Assembly (NCBI RefSeq): GCF_000688395.1
Contig: NZ_JIAG01000009.1
Location: forward strand, 1-64,000
Source of the DNA: Haematomicrobium sanguinis DSM 21259
GTDB taxonomy: Bacteria; Actinomycetota; Actinomycetes; Actinomycetales; Micrococcaceae
Reading direction: 5' to 3'
DNA: 64,000 nucleotides
Below, in pieces: positions 62,350 through 64,000 of this stretch (position 1 is the first letter of the stretch; each line of letters opens with the position of its first letter). A model generated the notes under the pieces. That model was given only the letters and a program-made list of their open reading frames with translations, was not told the DNA's origin and searched no databases. The translations under genes were made by a program, and so were the position numbers.

Positions 62350-63999
62350 TTAGCCCACCGGCAAGTACCGCGCGAACCAGTCGAGAACGATCTCAAAGCG
62401 TCGCCGCCGATGCCACGGGGTGCCCGAGCGGGTCAGCTCGTGGTTTTCGCCCGGGAACACCACCAACTCGGTCGCTACCCCGGCTCGCTTGAGCTTCGTG
62501 TAGTACCGCTGGCCCTGCTCCAAGGGGCAGCGTAGGTCGTCTTCGGAGTGGATCACCATGGTGGGTGTGCTCACCTTGTCGGCATGTTCCATGGGGCTTT
62601 GCCGCGCGATGTCGGTGTCCGCTACGCCCACGTATTCGTCCCCGAAGAACCAGCCGATGTCCGAGGTCCCTTGAAAGCTGTGCGGTTCCAAGAACCCGCG
62701 CTCGACAATGGCTGCCGCGAATCGGTCGGTTTTACTCAGGATCCACGCGGTGAGGTAGCCGCCATAAGAGCCGCCCATGATCCCGACCCGAGTGTCGTCA
62801 AGGTTCGGCAAGCTCAGGGTGTGGTCAAGAAACGCGAGCACATCATCCTGGTCCACGGTTCCAAACCCGTCCTTGATGGCGAGCCCGTGATCACGGCCGT
62901 AGCTGGCCGAACCGCGCGGGTTGCACATGACCACGGCATAGCCAGCCTCGGCGTACACCTGTGCTTCATCAAAGTAGTTGGCGTCATAGGCATGGAACGG
63001 TCCGCCATGGATATTGAGGAGCACCGGGTGCGGCCCCTCCCCCTTCGGGGCCAGAACCCAACCGTGAATGGGGTAGCCGTCCGCGCTACGTGCCTCGAGA
63101 GTAAGCGGCGTGATCACGGTGCTTTCGTTGCGCAGGCGGCCGGAATAATCGGTGAGCGCACGCACGGCGCGAGGGTTCGTGTCCCTGGTCGATAGGATCC
63201 CAATGTCGCCGTGGGTGTGCCCGCTCCGATAGGTCAGGGCAATGCGGTCCGGATCGATGAACGCGGCGCCCTCCACGCTGATATCTGGTTCGCTCAGTTT
63301 CTCGATGCTAAAGGAAGTGCTCCCGGAAGAGTCGGGCCGGGCGCGGTAAAGGATGTGCTGGCCGCGTTCCCAAAGCGTGAAGAGCAGCCCGCCGTCGCTG
63401 GATTCATCCAGAATCGCCGCCACGTAATCCAGATCGGGGTCGGTCAGCCGCACAGGGGCGCCTCCGCCGACCGGTTGTGCCATCAAGACGGGTTGCCGCG
63501 CCACGAAATCGGTTCCCGATTCCCCCAGGCTCTGCGCGAGATAGAAAAGAGTCGTGCCATCCGCGCTGGGCCACGGAGTACCTGTCGATTCCACCGGCCC
63601 CTGGCGGTTGGTCACCGGGTGCACGTCATCCCCCGAAAGCGGAACGAAAACGATGGTCGCCTCCAGGGTGGAGTCCCAATCGTCGGCGACGGTGGTCACC
63701 AGGTACACGCCGCTACTATCGGCGCTGAACCGCGGCGAACTCTGCGACCGACCGGTGGGGTGAATGCGCCGTGGCCGGGGCACATCGGCCGGGTGTTCGT
63801 GCGCCTCTTCGCGCTCGCGAGCCGACTGCGCCTTTTTGGCCCGGCCGGTGAGCTCGGCCCGGGGCTCTAAACCTTCGGGCGAGACGTCGACAACAAAAAC
63901 CTGCCCGGGGCGGTCAAGTGCGTAGCCGAGTCCGTTCTCCTGGTATTTGTTGGCCGTAATCACGCGCGGGTCCTCGTGCCTCGAATCCACGCCCTCGGT
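62350..63999 (-). CDS. S9-family serine peptidase (prolyl oligopeptidase type), N-terminus outside window
   Basis: At least 550 aa of an S9 peptidase. The visible N-terminal part is a beta-propeller (SSPRFSADSSGVYLVTTVAD, PWPSADGTTLFYLAQSLGE) whose first blades lie beyond base 64000. The alpha/beta-hydrolase domain starts near the middle (VLLNIHGGPFHAYDANYFDE). The catalytic Ser is in GIMGGSYGGYLTAW, the Asp in IHSEDDLRCPLEQ and the His in FPGENHELTRSG. It probably degrades oligopeptides in the cytoplasm. The frame stays open to the edge, and the GTG at 63990 is likely internal. Confidence 0.88.
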   Translation of the reverse strand, partial: TEGVDSRHEDPRVITANKYQENGLGYALDRPGQVFVVDVSPEGLEPRAELTGRAKKAQSAREREEAHEHPADVPRPRRIHPTGRSQSSPRFSADSSGVYLVTTVADDWDSTLEATIVFVPLSGDDVHPVTNRQGPVESTGTPWPSADGTTLFYLAQSLGESGTDFVARQPVLMAQPVGGGAPVRLTDPDLDYVAAILDESSDGGLLFTLWERGQHILYRARPDSSGSTSFSIEKLSEPDISVEGAAFIDPDRIALTYRSGHTHGDIGILSTRDTNPRAVRALTDYSGRLRNESTVITPLTLEARSADGYPIHGWVLAPKGEGPHPVLLNIHGGPFHAYDANYFDEAQVYAEAGYAVVMCNPRGSASYGRDHGLAIKDGFGTVDQDDVLAFLDHTLSLPNLDDTRVGIMGGSYGGYLTAWILSKTDRFAAAIVERGFLEPHSFQGTSDIGWFFGDEYVGVADTDIARQSPMEHADKVSTPTMVIHSEDDLRCPLEQGQRYYTKLKRAGVATELVVFPGENHELTRSGTPWHRRRRFEIVLDWFARYLPVG

Positions 64000-64000
64000 C

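Overview
The window looks like a chromosomal segment of a high-GC actinobacterium. The actinobacterial markers are the ctaC-ctaD-ctaF oxidase genes, ctaE followed by qcrC-qcrA-qcrB, trpD beside ctaE, the Trp-associated membrane protein, HGxxPAAW, DUF3043 and MT0933-type small proteins, a TIGR03085-type DinB/mycothiol-fold protein, a Gly-Cys-Val tRNA cluster and many GTG starts. The genus cannot be fixed from sequence reading alone; an aerobic Actinomycetales/Micrococcales relative is the best guess.

Layout. Positions 1-326 hold the end of an IS481-family element. Positions 391-3677 carry a small unknown protein, an AbiEi/DUF559 fusion, an RsmC/RlmG-like methyltransferase and a GNAT enzyme. 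Positions 3664-8001 are AT-richer to the eye. They hold a two-component system in an overlapping minus-strand operon, facing a striking protein that joins a DCC thiol-oxidoreductase domain, a twin-arginine/hydrophobic segment, an immunity-like segment and an eight-cysteine bacteriocin-like tail. A protein of unknown function follows it. Positions 8057-12460 are coaE, uvrB and serA. Positions 12743-14031 hold an MT0933-like small protein, a guanidine-III riboswitch with gdx, and three tRNAs. Positions 14218-19733 run membrane protein, PD-(D/E)XK nuclease, fmt, rsmB, rpe.

Positions 19855-25498 are an FMN riboswitch followed by ribM, ribD, a RibE-RibB-RibA triple fusion, ribH, hisE and hisG, with hisF next. 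Positions 27071-33019 are hisI-trpE-(membrane)-(HGxxPAAW)-trpC-trpB-trpA, then lgt, gltB, gltD and pyk. Positions 42227-44929 hold DUF3043, an M20 dipeptidase and erpA. Positions 45199-54954 hold the aerobic respiratory genes and trpD. Positions 55068-63999 hold cutC, an Lrp/RAM protein, DUF3054, DUF2332, DUF1905, GNAT, a short UvrA paralogue, def and a truncated S9 peptidase.

Two themes cut across the window. First, at least four families of intergenic palindromic repeats (called A-D here) sit mostly at gene ends; several supply stop codons. Second, many genes have a TAnnnT -10 hexamer only 6-8 nt before the start codon and little or no Shine-Dalgarno, which suggests widespread leaderless transcription.
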